Source: JANNOG01 sp050329415
Lineage (GTDB): Bacteria > Actinomycetota > Actinomycetes > Actinomycetales > JBBAYJ01
Direction: 5' to 3'
Assembly (NCBI GenBank): GCA_050329415.1
Contig: JBHJOS010000088.1
Coordinates: 1-20,737 of the forward strand
DNA length: 20,737 bases
Position 1 is the first letter of the stretch, and each line of letters begins with the position of its first letter. A model generated the notes under the pieces. The model had not been told where the DNA came from. It did no database searches and saw nothing but the letters and a program-made list of their open reading frames with translations. The translations under genes were made by a program, and so were the position numbers. This document shows, piece by piece, positions 1 through 8,933 of this stretch.

Positions 1-5
1 CGGGA

Positions 6-2001
<1,996 letters not shown>

Positions 2002-2121
2002 GAGGCACCATTGTCCGTCATCGCGGCAGCCGGAGCGCCGGGGCATCGGGCGCCGGGACCGGCACGTCCGGCCGACGCCGCGCGACCGGCGTCGCGCCCG
2101 CTGGTCCGGGAGGATGACGGC

Positions 2122-3186
2122 GTGCCGACGACGCCGACGTACCTCCCCGCCGCCGACCGCTACGACGCCCGCGACGGGGCTGCGGTCCCGGGGATGCAGT
2201 ACCGCCGCTGCGGGCGCAGCGGGCTGGACCTGCCGGTGATCAGCCTCGGGCTGTGGCAGAACTTCGGCGACGGCGACCCGCTGGACCGGCAGCGGGCGGT
2301 GCTGCGCCGGGCTTTCGACCTCGGCATCACTCACGTCGACCTGGCGAACAACTACGGCCCGCCCTCCGGCAGCGCCGAGGTCAACGCCGGGCGGATCCTC
2401 GCCGAGGACTTCGCGCCCTATCGCGACGAGCTGGTGATCTCGACGAAGGCGGGCTACGACATGTGGCCCGGGCCGTACGGCCAGGGCGGCGGTTCGCGCA
2501 AGTACCTGCTGGCCAGCCTCGACCAGAGCCTGCGGCGAATGGGGCTGGAGTACGTCGACGTCTTCTACAGCCACCGGTTCGACCCGACGACTCCCCTGGA
2601 GGAGACGATGGGCGCGCTGGCGACCGCGGTGACCTCGGGGCGGGCGCTGTACGCGGGTGTCTCGTCGTACTCGCCGCAGCGGGCCCGGGAGGCGGCGCGG
2701 CTGCTTCGCGAGGCGGGCGTCCCGCTGCTCATCCACCAGCCCTCGTACTCCATGCTCAACCGCTGGATCGAGACCGAGCTGCTCGACACCCTGGAGCATG
2801 AGGGCGTCGGGTGCATCGCGTTCTCGCCGCTCGCGCAGGGGATGCTGACGCCGAAGTACCTGGACGGGATCCCCAAGGGGTCGCGGGCGGCGCGGGGGGC
2901 GTCGCTGGACCCGGCGCTGCTGACGGACGAGACGCTGGGGCGGGTTCGGGCGCTGGCGGGGATCGCGGAACGCCGCGGGCAGTCGCTGCCCCAGCTGGCG
3001 CTCGCGTGGGCGCTGCGGGACCCGCGGGTGACGTCGGTGCTCATCGGGGCGAGCAGCGTCGCCCAGCTGGCGGAGAACGTCGCCGCCCTGCGGAACCTGG
3101 AGTTCGGCGACGACGAGCTGGCCGAGATCGACCGGTACGCCGTCGACTCGGGCATCGACCTGTGGGAGCCCAGCCGGTCCGGGTGA
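2122..3186 (+). CDS. Aldo/keto reductase, L-glyceraldehyde-3-phosphate reductase (YghZ/Gpr) type
   Basis: NADPH-dependent aldo/keto reductase of 354 residues. The GTG start at 2122 is chosen because GGGAGG lies eight bases upstream. The catalytic tetrad is recognisable as Asp73 (HVDLANNYG), Tyr78, Lys109 (STKAGY) and His151 (FYSHRFDP). The LGLWQNFGDG segment and MWPGPYGQGG loop are typical of the YghZ/Gpr subgroup, which reduces L-glyceraldehyde 3-phosphate and methylglyoxal in E. coli. C-terminal cofactor residues are present in SVLIGASSVAQLAENV. Substrate cannot be assigned from sequence beyond the subgroup. The last 12 codons, including the stop, overlap the left arm and loop of a strong hairpin. 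The same 59 bases recur near 3969, where the final peptide GIDLWKPSRSG plus stop is preserved with one Glu-to-Lys change. Confidence 0.93.
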   Translation: MPTTPTYLPAADRYDARDGAAVPGMQYRRCGRSGLDLPVISLGLWQNFGDGDPLDRQRAVLRRAFDLGITHVDLANNYGPPSGSAEVNAGRILAEDFAPYRDELVISTKAGYDMWPGPYGQGGGSRKYLLASLDQSLRRMGLEYVDVFYSHRFDPTTPLEETMGALATAVTSGRALYAGVSSYSPQRAREAARLLREAGVPLLIHQPSYSMLNRWIETELLDTLEHEGVGCIAFSPLAQGMLTPKYLDGIPKGSRAARGASLDPALLTDETLGRVRALAGIAERRGQSLPQLALAWALRDPRVTSVLIGASSVAQLAENVAALRNLEFGDDELAEIDRYAVDSGIDLWEPSRSG

Positions 3187-3209
3187 GGACCGGCCGGGCT
3201 CCCGGGAGG
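3151..3209 (+). repeat. Left copy of a 59-base direct repeat (AKR 3' end plus terminator)
   Basis: This segment encodes the last residues and stop of the aldo/keto reductase and its terminator hairpin. It matches 3969-4027 at 57 of 59 positions. The differences are G3166 against A3984 and C3195 against T4013. Similarity falls away sharply upstream and mostly ends downstream. The two copies bracket the MntA-HepT type module at a fixed offset of 818 bases, as expected of a duplication or of cassette insertion that regenerated the gene end. Confidence 0.93.
3164..3203 (+). terminator. Terminator hairpin overlapping the reductase stop codon
   Basis: A 17-base left arm (3164-3180) pairs with 3187-3203 with a single A-C mismatch around a six-base loop GGGTGA that contains the TGA stop codon. 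There is no U tract, as is common for actinobacterial terminators. It probably ends reductase transcription. Its twin at 3982-4021 lies after the following module. Confidence 0.75.
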
Positions 3210-3284
3210 GCGACTGACCGGGGTGCCGGTGCGCCCGTTCTGCCGGCCCTCCCGTTCGAGCCACAGGGCATCCGGAGGCTTCCG

Positions 3285-3608
3285 GTGCGGCATCGTGGCC
3301 GCGTGGAGTTGCGCCCCGACCTTGTCGTGGATGACTCCGTGATGCTGCGCTTCGCAGCGCGACACGGCATCCGGCAGCTGCGGCTGTACGGCTCCGTCCT
3401 CCGCGACGACTTCCGTCCCGACAGCGACGTCGACCTCCTTGTCGACTTCGAGGTGGGCAGTACTCCCGGACTCATCCGGCTGGCACAGATGGAGCTGGAG
3501 CTGGAAGATCTGTTGGGGAGGCCCGTCGAGCTGCGCACCTACGAAGACCTGAGTCCTTACTTCCGGGACGACGTCGCGGCCCATGCACGGCCTCTCTATG
3601 CGGCGTGA
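3285..3608 (+). CDS. mntA: MntA-type minimal nucleotidyltransferase antitoxin
   Basis: A small nucleotidyltransferase of 107 residues. The MNT signature GSX10DXD is intact: Gly36-Ser37, then Asp48 and Asp50, within GSVLRDDFRPDSDVDLL. A further acidic residue (Glu82 in VELRT) lies where the third metal ligand normally falls. In characterised MntA-HepT pairs this enzyme transfers AMP groups to a tyrosine of the HEPN RNase HepT and silences it. The GTG start at 3285 is preferred because GGAGG lies six bases upstream. A GTG at 3303 would give 101 residues. The stop overlaps the following HEPN start. The 80-base leader contains an 8-bp inverted repeat (GGGAGGGC at 3204, GCCCTCCC at 3246) that might be regulatory. 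The gene appears complete although its partner does not. Confidence 0.88.
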   Translation: MRHRGRVELRPDLVVDDSVMLRFAARHGIRQLRLYGSVLRDDFRPDSDVDLLVDFEVGSTPGLIRLAQMELELEDLLGRPVELRTYEDLSPYFRDDVAAHARPLYAA

Positions 3609-3935
3609 GGACGCCATCCGCATCCGCCACATGACGGAGGCGGCCGAGAAGGCGCTCGCGTTCACCCGAGGCCGTACCCGACAGGACCTGGACGACGGCG
3701 AGCTGCTCAGGCTGGCCGTCACGAAACTGGTGGAGATTGTCAGCGAAGCCGCCAAGCAGGGTGAGCCGGGACGTGCGCGCCAGCTGTCCCGACGTCGGCT
3801 GGCGCGGCCGCACGGATGCGCGACCGCCTGACGCACCACTACTTCGACATCAACCTCGACGTCCTGTGGCAGACCGTCACGGTCGACCTGCTGGCGCTGA
3901 TCGCCGACCTTCCGGGCCCGCGCGACTCGACATGA
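3598..3935 (+). pseudogene. hepT: HepT-like HEPN RNase toxin, broken by two frameshifts
   Basis: HepT partner of the upstream nucleotidyltransferase, about 110 residues if repaired. It begins MRREDAIRIRHM at 3598, overlapping the mntA stop by 11 bases. The first frame gives a good N-terminal half ending SEAAKQ (to 3759). One extra G in the GGG at 3759-3761 shifts the frame, so VSRDVRASCPDVGWR is read from 3761. A second change of about two missing bases between 3806 and 3815 moves the last part, MRDRLTHHYFDINLDVLW onward, into the third frame, ending at TGA 3933. That part holds the HEPN motif RX4HXY (R-DRLT-H-H-Y), the RNase site whose Tyr is the AMPylation target. The undisturbed first frame runs into junk and stops at 3831. 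Either the toxin has decayed or the assembly has two indels. The preserved motif in frame three fits recent damage or sequencing error. Confidence 0.82.
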
Positions 3936-3968
3936 CGACGACTCGGGGGATCTGCCTTACCTGTGATC

Positions 3969-4027
3969 GGCATCGACCTGTGGAAGCCCAGCCGGTCCGG
4001 GTGAGGACCGGCTGGGCTCCCGGGAGG
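3969..4027 (+). repeat. Right copy of the 59-base direct repeat
   Basis: This is a duplicate of 3151-3209 with two substitutions. It contains a relic of the reductase C-terminus (VIGIDLWKPSRSG and a stop) that is not attached to any longer reductase frame. The hairpin-forming portion is kept, which suggests function as a terminator for the facing protease gene. One substitution repairs the mismatch seen in the left copy, while the other creates a new one. Confidence 0.93.
3982..4021. terminator. Bidirectional terminator hairpin between the HEPN module and the protease
   Basis: The 17-base arms 3982-3998 and 4005-4021 pair with one mismatch at A3984. The hairpin lies 15 bases beyond the protease stop codon on the minus strand and 46 bases beyond the HEPN stop on the plus strand, so it can end transcription from both sides. 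Confidence 0.7.
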
Positions 4028-4035
4028 CGGTGACG

Positions 4036-5232
4036 TCAGAGGACGGAGAGGCCGAAGCCGCTCGTCACCTCCGTCACCGTCTGGAAGTAGGTCGTCCCGC
4101 CGAAGGTGCAGTTTCCGCTGCCCCCCGACGTGATGCCGACCGCGACGCCGCCGGAGGCGAACAGCGGGCCACCGCTGTCACCGGGCTCGGCGCAGACGTT
4201 GGTCCGGACGAGACCCGAGACGCTGCCCTCCTGGTAGTTGACGGTCGAGTTGTAGGCCTGGATGGACCCGCACCGGGTGCCGGTCGTGCTGCCGGTCCGG
4301 CAGACGGTGGTGCCGACCGGGGGGTTGCCGGCGGTCGACACGTTGAAGGTCCCGCTGTTGTACAGCACGCTGCCCTGCGGGTTCACGGCGCCCACGTTGT
4401 CGATGCGGATGAGCTTGTAGTCGTTGCCGGGGAAGCTCTCGGTCGTGGTGGTGCCGATGGCCACACCGTCGTCGTACCAGGTGTCACCGCCGCAGTGCCC
4501 TGCGGTCAGCAGGTAGTACGTGCCGCCGCCCGAGACCAGGTTGAATCCGGCCGAGCACCGGCCCTGGTTGAGGTTGAGGAGGATGTCCTCGCCCCCGTAC
4601 AGGGCGAAGGTCTGGACCGGACCGGCGGTCCGCTCGATGGTGACCTCGACGCCGAGCCCGGCGGCCCGGTCGACGAGGGCCTGCGCGGCGGCGTCCAGCT
4701 CGCCGGCCGGTACCGAGAGCACCACGGCGTCGCTCGTGGCGTCGACGCTCACGGCGGCACCCGTCGCCCCGAGGTCGGTCATGTCATCGGCCAGGGACTC
4801 GGCTCCCGCCTCGACGTCGGCGTCGTCGAGAGTGACCTCGGCGCCGGTGGCCTCGGCCACCTCGACGGCGGCCGCGTCGGCCACCTCGACGGCCAGCGCA
4901 CCGGTGGTCTCGTCGACCACGGCTCCGGTCAGCCGGTCGCCGAGGCGGCTCTCCAGGGTCTGGGTCGTGGCGAGGGCGGCGCGCTGGCCGGCCAGCGCCT
5001 GGGCCGCCTCGGCACGGGAGAGCCCGTGGGCATCGATGAGGTAGTCCTGGGCTGTCCGGTCGATCGACGCCGGGGCGGGGGCCGCTGCGGGCGCGGCCGA
5101 CGCCGGGGCGGCGGCGAGAACTCCGGCGGAGAGTACGGTGACGGCTGACAGGGAGAGGAGGGCGGTGACGGAGCGGCGCGGGGTTGCCGCGCGCGCGGTC
5201 GGCCGGGGACGAGGACGGTGATCGTTCGGCAT
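4036..5232 (-). CDS. Secreted streptogrisin-like serine protease (S1 family) with prodomain
   Basis: An exported chymotrypsin-fold protease of 398 residues. The N-terminus has Arg-rich residues 1-20, a hydrophobic stretch (about 21-40) and a likely cleavage after APASA near 46. The Arg-Arg pair leaves Sec or Tat export open. Residues about 47-205 resemble an alpha-lytic protease prodomain that assists folding and is removed. The catalytic domain starts near LYGGEDILL (211). The triad is His246 (TAGHC), Asp271 (GNDYKLIRID) and Ser353 (GDSGGPL). Six cysteines form plausible disulfides 226-247, 311-321 and 347-375, as in streptogrisins. ATG at 5232 has GGGAG five bases upstream. The role is probably extracellular protein digestion, and the peptide importer encoded nearby on the same strand could take up products, which is inference. 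A short inverted repeat TAGTC/GACTA at 5283-5297 lies in the upstream region and could be regulatory. Confidence 0.94.
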   Translation of the reverse strand: MPNDHRPRPRPTARAATPRRSVTALLSLSAVTVLSAGVLAAAPASAAPAAAPAPASIDRTAQDYLIDAHGLSRAEAAQALAGQRAALATTQTLESRLGDRLTGAVVDETTGALAVEVADAAAVEVAEATGAEVTLDDADVEAGAESLADDMTDLGATGAAVSVDATSDAVVLSVPAGELDAAAQALVDRAAGLGVEVTIERTAGPVQTFALYGGEDILLNLNQGRCSAGFNLVSGGGTYYLLTAGHCGGDTWYDDGVAIGTTTTESFPGNDYKLIRIDNVGAVNPQGSVLYNSGTFNVSTAGNPPVGTTVCRTGSTTGTRCGSIQAYNSTVNYQEGSVSGLVRTNVCAEPGDSGGPLFASGGVAVGITSGGSGNCTFGGTTYFQTVTEVTSGFGLSVL

Positions 5233-5419
5233 GTCGGCTCCCGAGTCGGTGTGACGATGGGTGCGTCATACATATCTGCTGGTAGTCGTCCTGACTAGAG
5301 GTTTCCCGATCGGACTTCGCAAGCCTGCCCCCTCGCCCGGGACCCTCCAGCCCGTGCCTGCCCGGTCGGCACCGCCGCAGGAGTTGCTCTCGCCCGCCCC
5401 CACCGACGAGGGTCTCGCC

Positions 5420-5734
5420 ATGGCAGCCCCCCGACTGAGCGCTGACGAGATCGCCGAGCAGCTCTCCGAGCTGGCGGGGTGGTCCCTCGCCGACGACGCC
5501 CTTCACGCCCGGCACGACGCCCCGGACGTCCCCACGGCGACCCGGATCGTCACCGACGTGTTCCGGGTCGCCGAGCAGATGAACCACCACCCGGATGCCG
5601 ACATCCGGTGGAAGCGGGTGCGGTGGCGGCTGACGACGCACGACTCGGGCGGGGTCACCGGGCTCGACGTCGACCTCGCCCGGCGGATCTCGGCGATCGC
5701 GGCCGAGGCGGGCGCGACGCCGATGGCGCCGTGA
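5420..5734 (+). CDS. Pterin-4a-carbinolamine dehydratase
   Basis: A 104-residue protein that dehydrates 4a-hydroxytetrahydropterin, a step that recycles the pterin cofactor. The diagnostic motif is EQMNHHPDADIRW with the paired catalytic histidines, followed by the WRLTTHDSGGVTGLDVDLA strand and helix. Length matches the usual 95-115 residues. ATG at 5420 follows GAGGG with seven bases spacing. In actinobacteria this family is often found without phenylalanine hydroxylase, and no hydroxylase is visible here, so its physiological substrate is unclear. It is possibly a pterin product linked to molybdopterin or folate chemistry, but I cannot support that. It is transcribed toward the dpp operon. 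Confidence 0.92.
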   Translation: MAAPRLSADEIAEQLSELAGWSLADDALHARHDAPDVPTATRIVTDVFRVAEQMNHHPDADIRWKRVRWRLTTHDSGGVTGLDVDLARRISAIAAEAGATPMAP

Positions 5735-5750
5735 GACGGCCCTCGGCCCC

Positions 5751-5774
5751 TCGTCGCGATCGTGATCGGCGACG
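5751..5774. terminator. Possible bidirectional hairpin between the dehydratase and dppF
   Basis: CGTCGCGATC and GATCGGCGACG form a near-complete inverted repeat with one bulged base and a very short loop, placed between two convergent genes. Position fits a shared terminator. The tight loop and lack of a U tract make it uncertain. Confidence 0.35.
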
Positions 5775-5827
5775 TCTCCGCGATCAGGCGAAGGTCGCCC
5801 CGGTGGCCGGCCCCGGGCGCCGACCGG

Positions 5828-6946
5828 TCAGCTGTCGGCCGGTGCCTGGCCGTCCGGCCGGCGGAAGTCCGCCGCCAGGTCCTGCGCGACGACCGACTCC
5901 TTGACCTCGGCGAAGTGGCACGCGCTGGGGTGACCGTCACCCCGGTCGACGAGCGGCGGGTCCTCGACGGCGCAGATGTCCTGCGCCTTCCAGCAGCGGG
6001 TCCGGAACCGGCATCCACTCGGCGGGTTCGCCGGGTCGGGCAGGTCACCCTCCAGGATGATCCGCTCCCGGCGCCCGCGCAGGGTCGGGTCGGGGACCGG
6101 CACCGCCGAGAGGAGCGCCTGGGTGTAGGGGTGCGTGGGGCGCAGGTAGATGTCGTCGCGGGTGCCGATCTCGACGATCCGCCCGAGGTACATGACGGCC
6201 ACCCGGTCGCTGATGTGGCGGACCACCGACAGGTCGTGGGCGACGAAGATGTACGCGAGCCCGAACTCGTCCTGGAGGTCCTCCAGCAGGTTGACGACCT
6301 GGGCCTGGACCGACACATCGAGGGCGCTGACCGGCTCGTCGCAGACGATGATGTCGGGGTTCAGAGTGAGGGCGCGGGCGATCCCCACCCGCTGCCGCTG
6401 CCCACCGGAGAACTGGTGCGGGTACCGGTTGACGTCGTCGCCGGCCAGCCCCACCCGCTCCAGCAGGTCCCGGGCCCGGTCGCGCCGCTGGTCGCGTGGC
6501 ACCACATCCGGGTGGACCTCCCACGCCTCACCGAGGATGTCGCCCACCGTCATGCGGGGGTTGAGGGACGAGTAGGGGTCCTGGAAGATCATCTGCATCC
6601 GGCGCCGCAGGACGCGCAGCTGCGACCGGCTCAGCGAGAAGACGTCGGTGCCGTCCAGGTAGGCGTGACCCGATGTCGGGTCGTGCAGGCGCATGAGGGT
6701 CTTGGCCACGCTGGTCTTGCCGCACCCCGACTCGCCGACCAGGCCCAGCGTCTCGCCCCGGCGCAGGTCGAAGCTCACCCCGTCCACGGCCTGGACCGCG
6801 CCGTAGCGGCGCCGGAACACCACGCCGCGGGTCAGCGGGTAGTGCTTGACGAGGGAGTCGACCCGCAGCAACGGCTCCGGGTCCGGCGCCGCGGTTCCGG
6901 CGGGCGCAGGTGCCTCCGCCGTGGCGCCCCGAGGGTCAGCGGGCAT
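5828..6946 (-). CDS. dppF: Peptide/nickel ABC importer ATPase, DppF/OppF type
   Basis: Second ATPase of the importer, 372 residues. Visible motifs are Walker A GESGCGKTS (71-79), Q-loop in IFQDPYSSLNP, signature SGGQRQ (180-185), Walker B DIIVCDEP (198-205) and H-loop His237 (VAHDLS). The C-terminal oligopeptide-family region has the conserved cysteine set GCRFRTRCWKAQDIC with a later ACHF, which can bind an iron-sulfur cluster in some relatives. The insert VVFRRRYGAVQAVDGV is typical of the F rather than the D subunit. ATG at 6946 has a perfect AGGAGG upstream and overlaps the dppD stop by 11 bases. This is the last gene of the dppABCDF operon. Confidence 0.93.
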   Translation of the reverse strand: MPADPRGATAEAPAPAGTAAPDPEPLLRVDSLVKHYPLTRGVVFRRRYGAVQAVDGVSFDLRRGETLGLVGESGCGKTSVAKTLMRLHDPTSGHAYLDGTDVFSLSRSQLRVLRRRMQMIFQDPYSSLNPRMTVGDILGEAWEVHPDVVPRDQRRDRARDLLERVGLAGDDVNRYPHQFSGGQRQRVGIARALTLNPDIIVCDEPVSALDVSVQAQVVNLLEDLQDEFGLAYIFVAHDLSVVRHISDRVAVMYLGRIVEIGTRDDIYLRPTHPYTQALLSAVPVPDPTLRGRRERIILEGDLPDPANPPSGCRFRTRCWKAQDICAVEDPPLVDRGDGHPSACHFAEVKESVVAQDLAADFRRPDGQAPADS

Positions 6947-7967
6947 CGACGACCTCCTGCCAGTAGTGGCAGGCGCTGGCCCGCCGGTGGTCCACCGGGT
7001 ACAGCGGCGGCGAGTCCTCTCGGCAGCGGTCCCGGGCGATCGAGCACCGCGGGTGGAAGGCGCAGCCGGACGGGATCCGGACCAGGTTGGGAGGGGACCC
7101 GGGGATCGGCTCCAGCCGGCTGTCCCCCCGGTCGAGGCGGGGAATGGAGTCCATGAGACCGCGGGTGTACGGGTGGGCCGGGCGACCGTAGAGGTCGTGC
7201 GCGGGCGCCTCCTCGACGATGCTGCCCGCGTACATGACGACGATGCGGTCGGCGACGTCCGCCACCACCCCCAGATCGTGGGTGATGAGGATGAGGCCCA
7301 TCCCGTTGTCGTCCTGCAGCTCCTTGAGCAGGAGCATGATCTGGGCCTGCACGGTGACGTCCAGTGCGGTCGTCGGCTCGTCGGCGATGATGATGTCCGG
7401 GTCGAGCGCGAGCGCCATCGCGATCATGATGCGCTGGCGCATCCCGCCGGAGAACTCGTGCGGGTAGCCGTCCACCCGCTCACGGGCCTTGGGAATCCGG
7501 ACCCGGTCCATGAGTTCCAGCGTGCGCCGGCGCGCCTCGCGCTTCGAGGCGCCGCGGTGAACCCGCATCATCTCGTCCAGCTGCCAGCCGACGCTCATCA
7601 CGGGGTTGAGGGCAGACAGCGCGTCCTGGAAGATCATCGAGATCCGGTCGCCGCGGACCCGGCGCCGGTCGTCCGGGCGCATCGTCAGCAGGTCGTCGCC
7701 GCGGAACCGGATGCTGCCGCCGGTGACGAACCCCGGCGGGGTGTCGATGATCCCCATGACCGCCTGGGCACTCACGCTCTTGCCGGACCCGGACTCGCCG
7801 AGGATCGCCAGGGTCTCGCGCTCGTCCAGGTGGTAGCTGATGCCGTTGACCGCGTGCACCACGCCGCGGCGGGTGCGGAACTCGACCCGCAGGTCCTCGA
7901 CCTCCAGCAGGCGTTCGGTGCCCGCACCGGGCCGGCGGTCGGGCGAACGCTCGGTCGTCGTCGTCAT
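6936..7967 (-). CDS. dppD: Peptide/nickel ABC importer ATPase, DppD/OppD type
   Basis: First ATPase of the importer, 343 residues. It carries Walker A GESGSGKS (57-64), Q-loop IFQDALSALNP, signature FSGGMRQR (172-179), Walker B DIIIADEP (191-198) and the H-loop ITHDLGVV. The C-terminal family region contains GCAFHPRCSIARDRC and ACHYW. The MRQR signature and DALSALNP loop mark the D-type subunit. It pairs with DppF to power the DppB-DppC channel from the cytoplasm. The ATG at 7967 lies 12 bases after the dppC stop, with only a modest GGGA ribosome site, and coupling to dppC is likely. Confidence 0.93.
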   Translation of the reverse strand: MTTTTERSPDRRPGAGTERLLEVEDLRVEFRTRRGVVHAVNGISYHLDERETLAILGESGSGKSVSAQAVMGIIDTPPGFVTGGSIRFRGDDLLTMRPDDRRRVRGDRISMIFQDALSALNPVMSVGWQLDEMMRVHRGASKREARRRTLELMDRVRIPKARERVDGYPHEFSGGMRQRIMIAMALALDPDIIIADEPTTALDVTVQAQIMLLLKELQDDNGMGLILITHDLGVVADVADRIVVMYAGSIVEEAPAHDLYGRPAHPYTRGLMDSIPRLDRGDSRLEPIPGSPPNLVRIPSGCAFHPRCSIARDRCREDSPPLYPVDHRRASACHYWQEVVDAR

Positions 7968-7979
7968 GTCGGAGTCCCG

Positions 7980-8933
7980 TCAGCGCAGCTTGGGGTCGAG
8001 GGCGTCCCGCAGCTGGTCCCCCATGACGAGGAAGGCCAGCACGGTGACGCTGAGGAAGAGGCCCGGGAACAGCAGCAGGTGGGGCGCCTGGAGGATCCGG
8101 TCCTGCGCCACGCTCAGCATGAGGCCCCAGGAGATCGCCGGGAGCTGGAGCCCGACACCGAGGAAGGACAGGGTCGCCTCGGCGCCGATCACCACGCCGA
8201 CGAAGATGGTCGCGTAGACGATGACCGGGGCGACGCCGTTCGGCAGGATGTGACGGGTGAGGATGCGAAGGTCGCCCGCGCCGAGCGCCCGCGCCGCCTG
8301 GACGTAGTCCTGCTGCTTGACACTGAGCACCTGCGACCGCATGAGCCGCAGGATCACCGGCCAGGCGAGCACCACGAGGACCAGCGCCACCTGCCAGATC
8401 CCGCGGCTGCCGAGCGCCGACAGCAGCACCAGCCCGCCGAGGATGGTGGGGATGGCGAAGAAGACGTCGGCGAGCCGGGCGAACAGCGCGTCGAACCAGC
8501 CGCCGTAGTACCCGGCCAGTGAGCCCAGGACCACCCCGATGACGGTGGCCGCGGCGGAGGCGAGGAAGCCGATGGCGATCGACGCCCGCGCCCCGTAGAC
8601 GGTCCGCGCGTAGTAGTCGCAGCCCTGGAGGTCGTACCCGAACCAGGCGTCTGCCGAGGGCCTCTCCAGGGAGTTCGAGAGATTGCACGCCCGGGGGTCG
8701 GCGTTGGTGAACAGCCCCGGGGCGATCGCCATGACGATCATCACGAGCGCGATGAACGCCGACCCCAGGAACAGCGGGCTGCGGGCCAGCTCGCGCGCAG
8801 CGTCGCTCCACAGGGACGCCGAGCGGCCGGCAGGCGGTGCGACGGCGACGGCGACGGCGACGGCCTCGGCCTGGGGTTCGGCGGCGGCCGAACCGGCGCC
8901 GGTCTCGGGCGACGCATCCGTGGTGTCAGTCAT
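7980..8933 (-). CDS. dppC: Peptide/nickel ABC importer permease, DppC type
   Basis: Inner-membrane permease of 317 residues. An unusual Ala/Val/Glu-rich cytoplasmic tail (about 1-45) precedes a first hydrophobic helix (LGSAFIALVMIVMAIAPGLF), the periplasmic loop and five further helices. The EAA coupling loop is visible as DYVQAARALGAGDLRILTRHILPN. The tail contains an AVAVAVAVA run encoded by four GACGGC units (8841-8864). DppC relatives usually have a shorter tail of this kind. Its ATG overlaps the dppB stop by eight bases (ATGACTGA). Confidence 0.92.
   Translation of the reverse strand: MTDTTDASPETGAGSAAAEPQAEAVAVAVAVAPPAGRSASLWSDAARELARSPLFLGSAFIALVMIVMAIAPGLFTNADPRACNLSNSLERPSADAWFGYDLQGCDYYARTVYGARASIAIGFLASAAATVIGVVLGSLAGYYGGWFDALFARLADVFFAIPTILGGLVLLSALGSRGIWQVALVLVVLAWPVILRLMRSQVLSVKQQDYVQAARALGAGDLRILTRHILPNGVAPVIVYATIFVGVVIGAEATLSFLGVGLQLPAISWGLMLSVAQDRILQAPHLLLFPGLFLSVTVLAFLVMGDQLRDALDPKLR

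Noticed and set aside
2002..3264. Upstream extension of the typA frame to a 1070-residue protein
   Set aside because: The extra 421 residues are antisense to the aldo/keto reductase, Arg/Pro-rich and without family features. TypA normally starts close to the NVAIVAHVDHGKTT motif.
3969..4004. Second aldo/keto reductase gene fragment
   Set aside because: Only the last codons of the reductase are duplicated. Nothing upstream resembles the enzyme, so it is part of the repeat rather than a gene remnant of meaningful length.
3737..4033. Separate small protein of 98 residues after the HEPN gene
   Set aside because: Its useful portion is just the middle part of HepT in a shifted frame. The remainder is out-of-frame text across the repeat.
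6846..8522. 558-residue plus-strand frame opposite dppD and dppC
   Set aside because: It mirrors the ATPase and permease genes, is full of His/Asp/Arg runs and has no recognisable fold.
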